Shown piece by piece: positions 1 to 7,722 of a stretch of 64,000 bases of DNA (within the stretch, counting starts at the first letter, position 1; every line of letters starts with the position of its first letter). Source of the DNA: JAEUIE01 sp047602475 (GTDB lineage: Bacteria; Planctomycetota; Planctomycetia; Gemmatales; HRBIN36). The translations under genes and the position numbers were made by a program. The notes under the pieces were generated by a model. The model had not been told where the DNA came from. It ran no database searches and was given only the letters and a program-made list of their open reading frames with translations. The stretch is from NCBI GenBank assembly GCA_047602475.1, contig JASGHE010000002.1:1116001-1180000 (forward strand), in the 5' to 3' direction.

Positions 1-907
1 GCCTACGATACAACGCCCACAGGGCTACGGGCAACAACAACCCCCACGGTGCCGTATCAAGCCAGAACCGTGCCAGGTAGAACCACCACGCATGCACATG
101 GCCATCAAGCTGCTCATCCCCTCCCATGCCACGCTGCAGATTGTGTTTGATGACGAACTCTTCGACGAACTTTCCTTTGGTGAAGTCATTCATCCACCAC
201 GACCACGCCAGGACGATAACAACAATCCCTGCCCCACCCCAAAGCGTAGATATCCAAAAGGAAGTCCAGCCTGGTTTGTAGTCATCACGCTCCGCGTGAT
301 GATTCAACCAAAGTGACACCATCCACGATGGCAGTATTACCGCTGCAACCAACACCCCCGCAATCGGCCCCTTGAGCATCACCCCCGCCAGAAGGCACAC
401 ATACCCCAAGCCATACCACGCCTGCCGTCTCCACCCCACCGCCTTCATCCCCGTCCAAAAGCTGACCAGCGTCCACGTTACCGCCGCTGTCAGTGGCATG
501 TCAATCCGCCCGACCCTGCTCATCCATGTAAAGTGAATCATCGTCCACAGCACGATCATCGCCAGCCAACCGGCCCGGGTGTTGCCCGATTGTCGCAACA
601 GAAAGAACAACGCCAGCCCCGTGAGGATCGATCCCAACACCGCTGGCAACCGCACCGCCACCGCATCGACCTGACCCAGCATCCAGCCCAGGCTCGCTGT
701 CAACCAGTAATAGAGTGGTGGCTTCTGAAGCTCCGCCCGACCATCAAACAGATGAGGCAACCGCCAATCGCCGCTATCGAGCAGGCTCTGTGCATCCTGC
801 GCCGCCCGTGCCTCGTGACTGCTCCACAGTTCGCGTGTTCCGAGTCCGTGGAACATGAGGACGTAGAGGAGGGCAGCAACAGCGAGTACCTTCAACATCG
901 ATCTCAT
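1..907 (-). CDS. GT39 (ArnT/PMT_2-type) membrane glycosyltransferase, 3' end outside window
   Basis: Polytopic glycosyltransferase expected to transfer a sugar from a polyprenyl-phosphate carrier to an acceptor on the outer face of the cytoplasmic membrane. Reading from ATG at 907 gives 302 open codons that run off the window, so the C-terminus is missing. The protein opens with a hydrophobic helix (VLAVAALLYVLMFHGL), then WSSHEARAAQDAQ (about residues 28-40), the acidic/Arg luminal motif placed after the first helix in this superfamily, and LQKPPLYYWL (about 60-70), a GT39 hallmark. MSRVGRIDMPL follows near 130, and more Trp-rich helices after that. The codons for HHAERDDY near residue 202 are a palindrome found elsewhere between genes. 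Donor and acceptor cannot be told. No frameshift seen. Confidence 0.85.
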   Translation of the reverse strand, partial: MRSMLKVLAVAALLYVLMFHGLGTRELWSSHEARAAQDAQSLLDSGDWRLPHLFDGRAELQKPPLYYWLTASLGWMLGQVDAVAVRLPAVLGSILTGLALFFLLRQSGNTRAGWLAMIVLWTMIHFTWMSRVGRIDMPLTAAVTWTLVSFWTGMKAVGWRRQAWYGLGYVCLLAGVMLKGPIAGVLVAAVILPSWMVSLWLNHHAERDDYKPGWTSFWISTLWGGAGIVVIVLAWSWWMNDFTKGKFVEEFVIKHNLQRGMGGDEQLDGHVHAWWFYLARFWLDTAPWGLLLPVALWALYRR

Positions 908-973
908 AGTAAGGCTCGCCATCGGTAAGGATGATAACCATTCGGAGACGTTGATTGGTGCATAAGGACGATG

Positions 974-1178
974 TCTTGGCATCGCAGCCCCGGAGGGGCG
1001 ACCAGTTAGTAGCCGGGAGCGTTAGCTCCCGGTAGCCAGCAACAAGATCGGCAGAGCCCCGGTAGGGGCGATGGTACAGTGAATGGTTCGCAGTCCCATC
1101 GCCCCTACCGGGGCTCACTCTTCGTTTCGCCTCTAACCAGGGGCTTGCGCCCCTGGCTACTGACCAACGCCCCCATCC
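974..1178. repeat. Palindromic repeat cluster (family I, GCCCC-N-GGGGC type)
   Basis: Intergenic block of GC-rich palindromes: AGCCCCGGAGGGGCGA near 980, GCCGGGAGCGTTAGCTCCCGG near 1012, and an inverted pair GCCCCGGTAGGGGCGATGG (about 1056) / CCATCGCCCCTACCGGGGC (about 1096), then AGGGGCTTGCGCCCCTGG near 1138. The same sequence style recurs at 48189-48389. No gene is seen in 908-1202. Confidence 0.8.
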
Positions 1179-1202
1179 GGGAGCTAAGACCAGCATGTTT
1201 AA

Positions 1203-3359
1203 TCATGCTGCCTTCGACTGTTCGATCTTCTGCACCGGCTCGTCTTGTTTGATCACTGCTGCGATCGGGTTGGAGGCTGGCTCTCCCCCCTTCGTCGCCT
1301 TGGGTTCCTGAACGGCGACCGGCTTCACAGCCATCGGCTCATCCTGCCAGCGATTGCCGAACGCTTCCTGCAACCGCTGATACGCTTCCGAGGTGCGAAG
1401 CAACTCTTCATGCGTGCCCACTGCTTCGATTACGCCCTGGTTCATCACCATGATCCGGTCAGCAATCTTCAGCGAACTCGCCCGGTGGGTGATGACAAAG
1501 GTCGTCCGGCCCTGGGCGAAGGTTTCCAGTGCTTCATGAATCACCACTTCGCTCTCAGCATCGGTGGCGCTCGTCGCTTCATCCAGAATCAGAATGGCTG
1601 GGTCACGCAGGATGGCCCGAGCCAGGGCGATGCGTTGCCGTTGGCCGCCGGACAGGGAATTGCCCATCTTGCCGACACGAGTCTGGTAACCCTTGGGCAG
1701 CGAAGCGATGAAGTCGTGAGCATGGGCCTTCTTCGCAGCCTCCTCCACGTCTTCCTGTGTCGCCCCGTAGGTGCCATAGCGGATGTTGGAACTGATGGTG
1801 TCGTCGAACAGCACCGTGCTCTGTGTCACGTAGCCCAACTGCGACCGCAGGCTGCGGAGCTTGACGTTGCGGATGTTCTCGCCATCGATGTGGATGGTGC
1901 CATAATCGGGGTCGTAGAACCGGTTCATCAGGCTCATCAGCGTGCTCTTGCCACACCCGTTCTTGCCGACCACCGCAATGGTCTCACCATGTTGAATGGT
2001 GAAGCTGACATGTTTCAGCACCGGTCGCTCAGGAGTATAGGCGAAGCAGACTTCCTTGAACTCGATTGTCTTGGCGTGACGGGGCAGGCGAGGGCCACGA
2101 AGGTTGGGGTCCACCGCCGGCTTGCGATCCATGATCTCGAAGATACGATCAGCTGCGGCTGCAGCAGCCTGCACCCGACTGAAGATGTTCGACAGCTTCC
2201 GCATCGGCTCCGCGGTGGCCACCAGCAGAATATAGAGCGAGAGAAGACTGGATGCTTCCAACTGGTTGTTCAACACCCGCTGGCCGAAGATTTTCTCATC
2301 GCCGGTGAGGACCAGGTACGTTCCGAGCGCCAGTGACGCACAGACAGCTGAAACCGCCAGGAACTCCATGATCGGATCAGTGCCCGATTCAAATCGCACG
2401 ACCCGCATGCCCTTTTGAATGAAGTCCTTGCCTCCCGCATGCAGCCTGCGTCTTTCATGCTGTTCGCCGGTGAACGCCTTCACCACCTGCACCCCTTGCA
2501 CGCCTTCCTGCAGAATCTTGTTCAGGCTAGCCATGCTGGCGAGCACCTTGCGGCTTGCCTGCCGCATCAGCTTGCTCACCCGGCTCATGAAGAAGACAGC
2601 GACGGGGACGAGGATCAGGAAGACCAGCGTCAGTCGCCAACTGATCATGCACGCGAGGATGATGCAGACGAGCGCCTTCAGCGGCTCCACGACGAGCTTA
2701 CCGCTCATGGTGCGCATGCCGCCGCCGAGCGTTTCGGAATCGGAGGTGAACCGGGTCATGATGCCGGCTGCTCCGGTATTGTGGAACTGCTTGATGTCCT
2801 GACGGAGCACCTGGCGATAGAGCCGGTTGCGAATGTCGAAGATGGTGTCGTAGACAAACCGGGCGACCAGGGTTTCCTGGAAGAAGTCGAACACGCCTTT
2901 GAGGGCGACGCCTGCCAGCACCATGCCGAAGATGATCAAGAGCACCTTGAAGGGGTCTTCGGGAACGTAGATATCGACAAAGCGTTTCAGCTTCCATGAC
3001 CAGTAACTGGAGCGTTCTGTGGAAGCGAGGTTCTCCTGATCTCGTGCCAGGAGACCGGAGATGGCAGCCAATTGCTTGTCTCGATCAGCAGAAGGCGGTT
3101 GACTACTGATCTTCGCCTGCTTCTCTTCCCCCTCGTTCACGCTCTTGCGCAGCGCATCAAGCTGGGTATCGTACTGCGTGATCTGTTCGTTGATCCACTG
3201 CTGGGGCGTTTTCTTCTCGGTGAGGATCTTCAGAAACGGATAGATGGCGGTGAAGTTGGCTCCCCAGAGCAGGGCGACCATCACGGCACAGGCCAGCGAA
3301 GCGAAGAACTTCCAGCGATGAGGCCACGCGAACTGTAAGGCACGGAAGAAGTTATGCAT
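1203..3359 (-). CDS. ABC exporter, fused permease-ATPase (MsbA/lipid-exporter type)
   Basis: Half-size ABC exporter that should dimerise in the cytoplasmic membrane and use ATP to move a lipid or other hydrophobic substrate outward. Length is 718 residues, longer than the usual 580-600. The surplus is a polar, coiled-coil-like stretch after TM1 (about residues 50-120) and a Pro/Lys/Gln-rich tail of about 70 residues. The permease half contains five further membrane segments. The ATPase half has Walker A GKNGCGKST (about 463-471), a Q-loop VTQSTVLFDD, the signature LSGGQRQRIALARA (about 567-580), Walker B ILILDEATSATD and the switch His in VITHRASS. The start is backed by AAGGAAGG seven bases upstream. 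It stands alone; the GT39 gene lies downstream in the same direction, which fits an envelope role. The substrate is inferred only from family resemblance. Confidence 0.9.
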   Translation of the reverse strand: MHNFFRALQFAWPHRWKFFASLACAVMVALLWGANFTAIYPFLKILTEKKTPQQWINEQITQYDTQLDALRKSVNEGEEKQAKISSQPPSADRDKQLAAISGLLARDQENLASTERSSYWSWKLKRFVDIYVPEDPFKVLLIIFGMVLAGVALKGVFDFFQETLVARFVYDTIFDIRNRLYRQVLRQDIKQFHNTGAAGIMTRFTSDSETLGGGMRTMSGKLVVEPLKALVCIILACMISWRLTLVFLILVPVAVFFMSRVSKLMRQASRKVLASMASLNKILQEGVQGVQVVKAFTGEQHERRRLHAGGKDFIQKGMRVVRFESGTDPIMEFLAVSAVCASLALGTYLVLTGDEKIFGQRVLNNQLEASSLLSLYILLVATAEPMRKLSNIFSRVQAAAAAADRIFEIMDRKPAVDPNLRGPRLPRHAKTIEFKEVCFAYTPERPVLKHVSFTIQHGETIAVVGKNGCGKSTLMSLMNRFYDPDYGTIHIDGENIRNVKLRSLRSQLGYVTQSTVLFDDTISSNIRYGTYGATQEDVEEAAKKAHAHDFIASLPKGYQTRVGKMGNSLSGGQRQRIALARAILRDPAILILDEATSATDAESEVVIHEALETFAQGRTTFVITHRASSLKIADRIMVMNQGVIEAVGTHEELLRTSEAYQRLQEAFGNRWQDEPMAVKPVAVQEPKATKGGEPASNPIAAVIKQDEPVQKIEQSKAA

Positions 3360-3410
3360 GCTGCCTTCCTTGGCTGCAGAGCGAGATTGATTCTACTCTC
3401 TTCCCCTCAG

Positions 3411-3508
3411 TTCCTCTCCCCCTTGGTAAGGGGGAGTTGGTGGGGGTCGGAGGGGGTAAAGGCCTTGGCAAGAACCCCACCCAGCCTCCCCTTGGTAAGG
3501 GGAGGAGC
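3411..3508. repeat. Composite palindromic repeat (family B)
   Basis: Two linked hairpins, CTCCCCCTTGGTAAGGGGGAG and CCTCCCCTTGGTAAGGGGAGG, separated by about 45 bases containing GTTGGTGGGGGTCGGAGGGGG and ACCCCACCCAGCC. The same two-hairpin composite occurs at 35725-35812, 61300-61386 and 61858-61942. It fills most of the 369-base gap between the ABC exporter and the small gene at 3729. Confidence 0.85.
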
Positions 3509-3653
3509 AAAATAGGCCCGTTCTGTACCAAATTTTGCGAAGACGAGCAAGCACAGCCTGACGGTGACTCCTGGCAAAATGGGCAAGCTCAACCGGTTAT
3601 TCAACCCCTAGCTTTTTAGGCTGAAAAGGCTCATAATTCCTCTCATTTGATGC

Positions 3654-3681
3654 TTGAACTGCTATTTGAGCGGGCTATACT
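3654..3681 (+). promoter_or_regulatory. Sigma-70-like promoter for the small gene at 3729
   Basis: TTGAAC (3654-3659), a 16-base spacer, and TATACT (3676-3681) give five and five matches to the -35 and -10 consensus. Start of transcription would lie near 3688, about 40 bases before the ATG at 3729. Confidence 0.6.
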
Positions 3682-3728
3682 AATAGCCGTCGGGTAACCA
3701 CTTTCCTCTCTCTGTTAGAAGGTGAGTT

Positions 3729-3911
3729 ATGCTTTCAGTGATGTCCGATCTCGACATGATTGAAGAACTGAAGCTACGCCGCTGGGCACGCGAGCACTAT
3801 GTGCCACGGTCACAAAGGGAACGCAACTGGCATCCCATTGTGCTCGAAGAAATGGAAAAGAAAGATCGCGATCTGTCGCAGGGCATCATCAGTTATGCCT
3901 CGCTGGTATAA
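3729..3911 (+). CDS. Small conserved-looking cytoplasmic protein, 60 aa
   Basis: A 60-residue, highly charged protein with no signal peptide or membrane segment. The core WAREHYVPRSQR (about residues 19-30) followed by WHPIVLEEMEKKDRDL looks like a short helical protein; I have an impression of similar small proteins in planctomycete genomes but cannot name a family. Two possible starts exist, Met1 and Met5 (MSDLDMIEEL); GAAGGTGAG sits seven bases before Met1, which I prefer. A good promoter lies 48 bases upstream and a hairpin terminator follows the stop, so it is a complete single-gene transcription unit and probably real. Function unknown. Confidence 0.65.
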   Translation: MLSVMSDLDMIEELKLRRWAREHYVPRSQRERNWHPIVLEEMEKKDRDLSQGIISYASLV

Positions 3912-3939
3912 AAAGATACCCTCGACTAACCAAACACTA

Positions 3940-3966
3940 CGCTCGGGCCACCCCGAGCGTTGTTCG
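3940..3966 (+). terminator. Rho-independent terminator after the 60-aa gene
   Basis: CGCTCGGG-CCAC-CCCGAGCG hairpin at 3940-3959 followed by TTGTTCG. It begins 28 bases after the stop codon of the small gene. Confidence 0.6.
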
Positions 3967-3972
3967 TTGAAG

Positions 3973-4066
3973 AGTGCTCAGTGCTGAGTTCTCAGTGCTC
4001 AGGATGAAAGTCACTACTGACCTTGGCGTTAACAGTTGAGCACTGAGAACTCAGCACTTAGCACTT
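3973..4066. repeat. Inverted repeat built on GTGCTGAGTTCTCAGTGCTC
   Basis: AGTGCTCAGTGCTGAGTTCT on the left is mirrored by AGAACTCAGCACTTAGCACT on the right across about 45 bases. Each arm is itself made of short CTCAG/CTGAG units. It lies between the terminator of the 60-aa gene and the acpP promoter. Confidence 0.7.
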
Positions 4067-4104
4067 CGCTCTTCCCCCCATTTTCGCCAGAATCGCAGTA
4101 GATG

Positions 4105-4133
4105 TAGACAAACCAGCCCGCTACAGGTATACC
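4105..4133 (+). promoter_or_regulatory. Candidate acpP promoter
   Basis: TAGACA (4105-4110), a 17-base spacer and TATACC (4128-4133). This would give a leader of about 120 bases before acpP. The leader shows no obvious riboswitch or attenuator that I can fold by eye. Confidence 0.5.
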
Positions 4134-4263
4134 ATTGCATGAATACTGTGTGGTCATCCTGATGGCTGCAACAGACTTCCCCGGTGGTGAATCATAACAT
4201 GATCACGCCGGGTATATGCCTGTGCCCCAAGGCACTATTACTTGAAGAACAGAGGAGTTATTC

Positions 4264-4515
4264 ATGGCCGACACGAACATCGAAGCTCGCGTCATCGAGA
4301 TCGTCAGCGAGCAGATGGGCGTTTCCAAGGACCAGGTCAAACGCGAAACCGAATTCCAGAAAGACCTCAACGCTGATTCGCTCGACGTTGTCGAACTCGT
4401 CATGGAACTCGAAGAAGAGTTTGAAATCAACATCCCTGAGGACTCTCAGGATAAGATCAAAACTGTCGGTGCCGCCGTCGATTTCATCGAAGCGGAACTG
4501 AAGAAGAAGAGCTAA
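4264..4515 (+). CDS. acpP: Acyl carrier protein
   Basis: Carries growing acyl chains on a 4'-phosphopantetheine arm in fatty-acid synthesis. The 83-residue acidic four-helix protein is of normal length. The attachment site is Ser39 in NADSLD, followed by VVELVMELEEEFEI, the classic ACP helix II. Asn replaces the more usual Gly at the start of the motif. AGAGGAG lies six bases before ATG at 4264, which fixes the start. fabF follows after a terminator and a repeat, the usual acpP-fabF order, but the terminator suggests separate control of the two. Confidence 0.97.
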   Translation: MADTNIEARVIEIVSEQMGVSKDQVKRETEFQKDLNADSLDVVELVMELEEEFEINIPEDSQDKIKTVGAAVDFIEAELKKKS

Positions 4516-4540
4516 GTCACCCTGACACGTTCCTTCGGAG

Positions 4541-4570
4541 GCAGCGGAGCACATGCTTCCGCTGCTTTTT
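4541..4570 (+). terminator. Rho-independent terminator after acpP
   Basis: GCAGCGGA-GCACATGCT-TCCGCTGC followed by TTTTT. It lies 25 bases after the acpP stop and before fabF, so much acpP transcription probably ends here. Confidence 0.8.
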
Positions 4571-4577
4571 GCATAAT

Positions 4578-4688
4578 AGCTGACAGCTTACAGCCGACAG
4601 CTAACAGCCAAAGAAGTTGCAGTTGACCGTTTCTGCATGACCATTGATAACTGACATCTGATCGCTGTTGGCTGTGAGCTGTCAGCTT
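4578..4688. repeat. Inverted repeat (AGCTGACAGCTTACAGCC type) before fabF
   Basis: TAGCTGACAGCTTACAGCCG and CAGCTAACAGCC on the left pair with GTTGGCTGTGAGCTGTCAGC on the right. A related piece, GCTGTGAGCTGTCGGCTGTC, occurs near 38541 before rpsD. The fabF promoter must lie in or beside this repeat. Confidence 0.65.
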
Positions 4689-4708
4689 ATCCCTTCTGAG
4701 ATAGTCCT

Positions 4709-5992
4709 ATGTCACGACGACGAGTAGTAATCACTGGCCTGGGCACCGTCAATCCTCTTGCCCGATCCGTTCCCGGCTTCTGGGGCAGCCTGCTCGAAGG
4801 CAAAAGTGGTGTTGGCCCCTGGACGCTCTTCGACGTCACCAACTACAAGGTGAAGTTTGGCGGCGAAATTCGCAACTACGCCCCCAACCCCACCCTCATT
4901 GATAAACGCCTCCAGCGCCGTATGGATCGGTATTCCCAGTTCGCCCTCGAAGCAGCTTACGAAGCCATCGTCGATAGCGGTCTGAAGATGACCAAAAACG
5001 AGAACAAGGAAATTGAACAGGAATACCAGGTCGAAGGCTACGAGCCCTTCCGCATGGGTGTCATCATGGGCAGCGGCATCGGCGGCCTCAATGAATACGA
5101 AGATCAGCACGAGATCCTGCTGACCAAAGGCCCGACCCGTGTCAGCCCGTTCGTTATCCCCAAGCTCATGGTCAATTCCGCAGCGGGGCAGATCAGCATC
5201 TACTTCGGTCTGCGTGGCCAGAACTTTGCCGTCGCTACCGCCTGTGCCTCCGCAGCCAATGCTGTCGGCAGCGCGCTGCGATCCATTCAGTACGACGAAG
5301 CTGATATGATCGTCACCGGCGGCAGCGAAGCAGCCATGACCCGCATGGGCCTCTCGGGCTTCATTCAGTGCATGGCACTCTCCAACCGCAACGATGCTCC
5401 CCAGAAGGCCTGTCGCCCCTGGGACAAGGATCGTGATGGTTTCGTGCTCGCTGAAGGTGCCGGCATGGTCGTCTTTGAAGAGTACGAGCACGCCAAGAAG
5501 CGTGGGGCGAAAATCTATGCTGAGGTAGCTGGATACGGCGCGACCGGCGACGCCTTCAACATCACCGCACCGTGCCCCGATGGCAGCGGTGCAGGCAAGG
5601 CCATCGAGTTAGCTCTGAAAGACGCCAAGCTCAACCCCACCGAGGTCGATTACGTTAACGCTCACGCCACCAGCACGCCGCTCGGCGATCTCGGCGAAAC
5701 GATGGCCATCAAGAGCGTCCTCGGCAAACACGCCTACAAGGTCCCCGTCAACGCCACCAAGAGCATGACCGGCCACACCCTCGGTGCCAGTGGCGGCCTG
5801 GCCATGATCGTCTGTGCCAAGTCCATCGAGACCGGCAAAGTGCATGGCACCATCAACCTCGATACCCCTAGCGAAGGCTGCGATCTCGACTACGTCCCCC
5901 ACCATGCCAGAGACCACAAAGTCAAAGTCGCCGTCCTCAACAGTTTCGGCTTCGGCGGCCACAACGCCTGTGTCGTCATCAAGGCGCTGTAG
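4709..5992 (+). CDS. fabF: Beta-ketoacyl-[acyl carrier protein] synthase II
   Basis: Condenses malonyl-ACP with acyl-ACP in the elongation step of type II fatty-acid synthesis, in the cytoplasm. The 427-residue thiolase-fold protein carries the complete triad: Cys179 in ATACASAAN, His319 in NAHATSTPLGD and His356 in SMTGHTLGASGG, with the preceding Lys in NATKS. It is about 15 residues longer than the E. coli enzyme because of a charged insert at about 93-113. MSRRRVVITGLG is the normal N-terminus. acpP lies just upstream. Intact frame with no oddities. Confidence 0.97.
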   Translation: MSRRRVVITGLGTVNPLARSVPGFWGSLLEGKSGVGPWTLFDVTNYKVKFGGEIRNYAPNPTLIDKRLQRRMDRYSQFALEAAYEAIVDSGLKMTKNENKEIEQEYQVEGYEPFRMGVIMGSGIGGLNEYEDQHEILLTKGPTRVSPFVIPKLMVNSAAGQISIYFGLRGQNFAVATACASAANAVGSALRSIQYDEADMIVTGGSEAAMTRMGLSGFIQCMALSNRNDAPQKACRPWDKDRDGFVLAEGAGMVVFEEYEHAKKRGAKIYAEVAGYGATGDAFNITAPCPDGSGAGKAIELALKDAKLNPTEVDYVNAHATSTPLGDLGETMAIKSVLGKHAYKVPVNATKSMTGHTLGASGGLAMIVCAKSIETGKVHGTINLDTPSEGCDLDYVPHHARDHKVKVAVLNSFGFGGHNACVVIKAL

Positions 5993-6025
5993 TATTTCCT
6001 TGCAAAGAGGCGGCCATCGCCATGG

Positions 6026-6091
6026 CAGCCTGAAGCGCAAGCGAGGGTGGACTTCGCGATTGCACGCGCCCCTCGCTAGCGCTTCAGGCTG
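6026..6091. repeat. Palindromic repeat (family D, GCGCTAGCGAGGG type)
   Basis: CAGCCTGAAGCGCAAGCGAG and its mirror CTCGCTAGCGCTTCAGGCTG enclose a spacer containing GCGATTGCA. Related copies occur at 32577-32630 and 59936-60008, where the loop again contains TGCAATCGC. Confidence 0.8.
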
Positions 6092-6118
6092 TCATCGAAA
6101 CAGAACACAAAACACACC

Positions 6119-6475
6119 ATGCCCACCACCATCGACTGGCTCTACCGCCGCAACAACTGCGACTCCTGCGAGAAGGCAGACAACTACCTCAGCCAACATC
6201 ACGTCGAAATCAAATCGACCACCGATGCCCGCAAAGAGAAGCAGGGCGAAGCAGCAGCCCTCGCCCTGGCCAAAACCGTAAACGTCATCATCACCGTCAA
6301 AGGCAAGAAGTACTCGAAGCTCGATGTAAAGAAGGATAAACCGAACAAGGCCACCCTCCTCGCAGCACTCCTCGGCCCCACCGGCAACCTCCGTGCCCCC
6401 ACCTTCCGCCACGGCAAAACCCTCTTCGTCGGCTTCCACCCCGATGGCTACAGCGAAGTCTTAAAGACCGACTGA
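6119..6475 (+). CDS. ArsC/Spx-family thioredoxin-fold protein
   Basis: A 118-residue glutaredoxin-like protein of the ArsC/Spx clan, likely a thiol-based reductase or redox protein in the cytoplasm. The redox motif NNCDSCEKA (Cys14, Cys17) follows the first strand IDWLYRR, and GPTGNLRAPTFRHGKTL (about 88-104) supplies the cis-Pro region and ends in the family-typical VGFHPDGYSEVL. From memory, the relatives are named ArsC family (seleno)proteins because some have selenocysteine at the first Cys; here both positions are ordinary Cys codons. A true arsenate reductase role is not shown; no ars genes are beside it. Family confidence is good, function open. Confidence 0.75.
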   Translation: MPTTIDWLYRRNNCDSCEKADNYLSQHHVEIKSTTDARKEKQGEAAALALAKTVNVIITVKGKKYSKLDVKKDKPNKATLLAALLGPTGNLRAPTFRHGKTLFVGFHPDGYSEVLKTD

Positions 6476-6477
6476 GG

Positions 6478-6512
6478 CGAGCGTCAGGGCGTCAGCCCGA
6501 CGTGTGTAGCCC
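6478..6512. repeat. Short palindromic repeat (GTCAGGGCGTCAGCCCGAC)
   Basis: GCGAGCGTCAGGGCGTCAGC followed by CCGACGTGTGTAG. A near-identical copy, GCGAGTGTCAGGGCGTTAGT plus CCGACGTGTAG, follows the next gene at 7122-7155, so the two copies bracket that gene. Confidence 0.7.
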
Positions 6513-6580
6513 TTTACATTTGCCGAACCTCTCGACAGATACGATAATGGCTCAAACCTCTTTTCATCCAGGAGTCGGCG

Positions 6581-7098
6581 ATGCGTTATGGTTTGTCTTT
6601 ATCTGCAATGATCCTCTGCCTCGTACTCATCCACGCAGACGATCCACCCAAAGATGGCAACATCCGCATGCCCGTGGCAAATGCTCGGTCGTCTTCCCCG
6701 CCAAGCCGACCCTCGATGCTGACAAGACTTCGGACACCTACCTCCTCGGCGAGAACAACGACAAGCATGGCTACGTGCTGAACGTCGGCTCGTTGACGAA
6801 CAAAGTTGACCTTAAGGATGAAGAGAAAGTCAAAGGCGCCTTCAGTGCCATGTACACCAAGCTGCGTTCCTCACTCGGCACCAAAGCCAGCAAAGCCCTG
6901 CAAGGTACATACGGCCCGGATAAGTACCCCTACCGCTACTACGAGTTCGACCTTGCCGATGGCGTCTACTGGACAAGAGTCGTCCTGACCCCCGACGCCA
7001 TCATCTCCGTCACCGTCAGCGGCCCCAAAGACTTCGCCCAAGGCGAAAAAGCACAGGCGTTTCTGAAGTCGTTGAAGGTGGATGCGGTGAAGAAGTAA
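6581..7098 (+). pseudogene. Small secreted protein, frameshifted near its signal peptide
   Basis: An exported protein of about 172 residues whose function I do not recognise. ATG at 6581 opens a signal peptide (MRYGLSLSAMILCLVLIHA) and a short mature start ending in RMPVAN. The sequence then makes sense only in another frame from about 6680, with KCSVVFPAKPTLDADK and a well-behaved domain ending LKSLKVDAVKK at 7098. A single missing base near 6675-6685 explains both halves. The mature part is rich in Lys, Asp and Thr, with YRYYEFDLADGVYWTRVV near the middle. It is bracketed by two copies of one short repeat. Whether the break is real or a sequence error cannot be told here; many neighbours show the same defect. 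Confidence 0.6.
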
Positions 7099-7121
7099 AA
7101 AGTCTTCTTCAACTATCTGAA

Positions 7122-7155
7122 GCGAGTGTCAGGGCGTTAGTCCGACGTGTAGTGA
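7122..7155. repeat. Second copy of the GTCAGGGCGTTAGTCCGAC repeat
   Basis: Same orientation as the copy at 6478-6512, with a few base differences. It sits just before the ribosome-binding site of the next gene. Confidence 0.65.
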
Positions 7156-7182
7156 AGATTGTTTAAGCGATGGAGATATTAC

Positions 7183-7629
7183 ATGTTCAACTGGTTTAAG
7201 AAGAAGCCTAAGCCGCCGGAAACGCCTGGTGATATTGAATCCCTCATGCAGGATATGAACAAAAGTGCATTTGAAGTTGCAGGATCACTTGATGTCATTC
7301 TGGACTACTCTGATGACTCTGTACAGAGAGTCGATTCGATCCTTGGTCAATTTCATGACCACTATCGTAAGACACAAGACGATTCTGGGCTTCGTGGCAA
7401 TGCTATCTTCTTTGCAGCTTATCTTGGTGAGGTGATACGAAAGAAAGGCTTTGGAGGTACGTGGAGCCGAGATCATCCAGATGTGGGTGAGAATTCCTTT
7501 CCCTTTTCTTGAAAAGGAGCAGATTTGTTCTTGTATGGATGGTGCCTGAAAAGGATCTTTGATGGTACTCAAGACAATGTTTGGTCGAAGTACCAGGTTT
7601 GTGTTCTGGAGAAGCTGAACAACAAATAA
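7183..7629 (+). pseudogene. Uncharacterised cytoplasmic protein interrupted by an in-frame TGA
   Basis: Begins MFNWFKKKPKPPE at ATG 7183, preceded by GGAG at the right distance; an upstream TTG at 7159 is less likely. The frame is stopped by TGA at 7510-7512, after GENSFPFS. Without any frame change it then continues for 38 codons as KGADLFLYGWCLKRIFDG and WSKYQVCVLEKLNNK to TAA at 7627-7629. The downstream part reads as ordinary protein in composition, so the likely original is a protein of about 148 residues with Trp (TGG) at the stop. The fold is unknown. Nonsense mutation or base error is more likely than recoding; I see no clear SECIS-like hairpin directly after the TGA. Confidence 0.5.
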
Positions 7630-7722
7630 GAAGCACATCAACAATACTCTCTTTCCTCCTGCCTTCTAGCTCCTGCCCTATGACTCCTATAATACCGCTG
7701 CACCCCCAGGAACACGACAACC

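Noticed and set aside
92..928. Plus-strand frames at 92-316 and 533-928
   Set aside because: They are shadows of the GT39 gene on the minus strand, whose translation carries clear family motifs.
1245..2336. Long plus-strand frame (363 codons) opposite the ABC exporter
   Set aside because: It lies fully inside the exporter gene, has no motif, and its His/Arg/Gln-rich composition is that of an antisense shadow.
4184..4554. Overlapping frames in the acpP region (4184-4501 plus, 4258-4554 minus)
   Set aside because: acpP with its phosphopantetheine site and ribosome-binding site explains the region; the others are Ser/Arg-rich or acidic shadows.
6119..6475. Calling this gene an arsenate reductase (arsC)
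   Set aside because: Only the fold and a CXXC pair are seen; the arsenate-binding Arg pattern is not clear and no ars genes are adjacent.
7510..7512. Selenocysteine codon as the main explanation for the TGA
   Set aside because: No convincing SECIS-like hairpin is visible directly downstream, and the surrounding genes carry many sequence defects.
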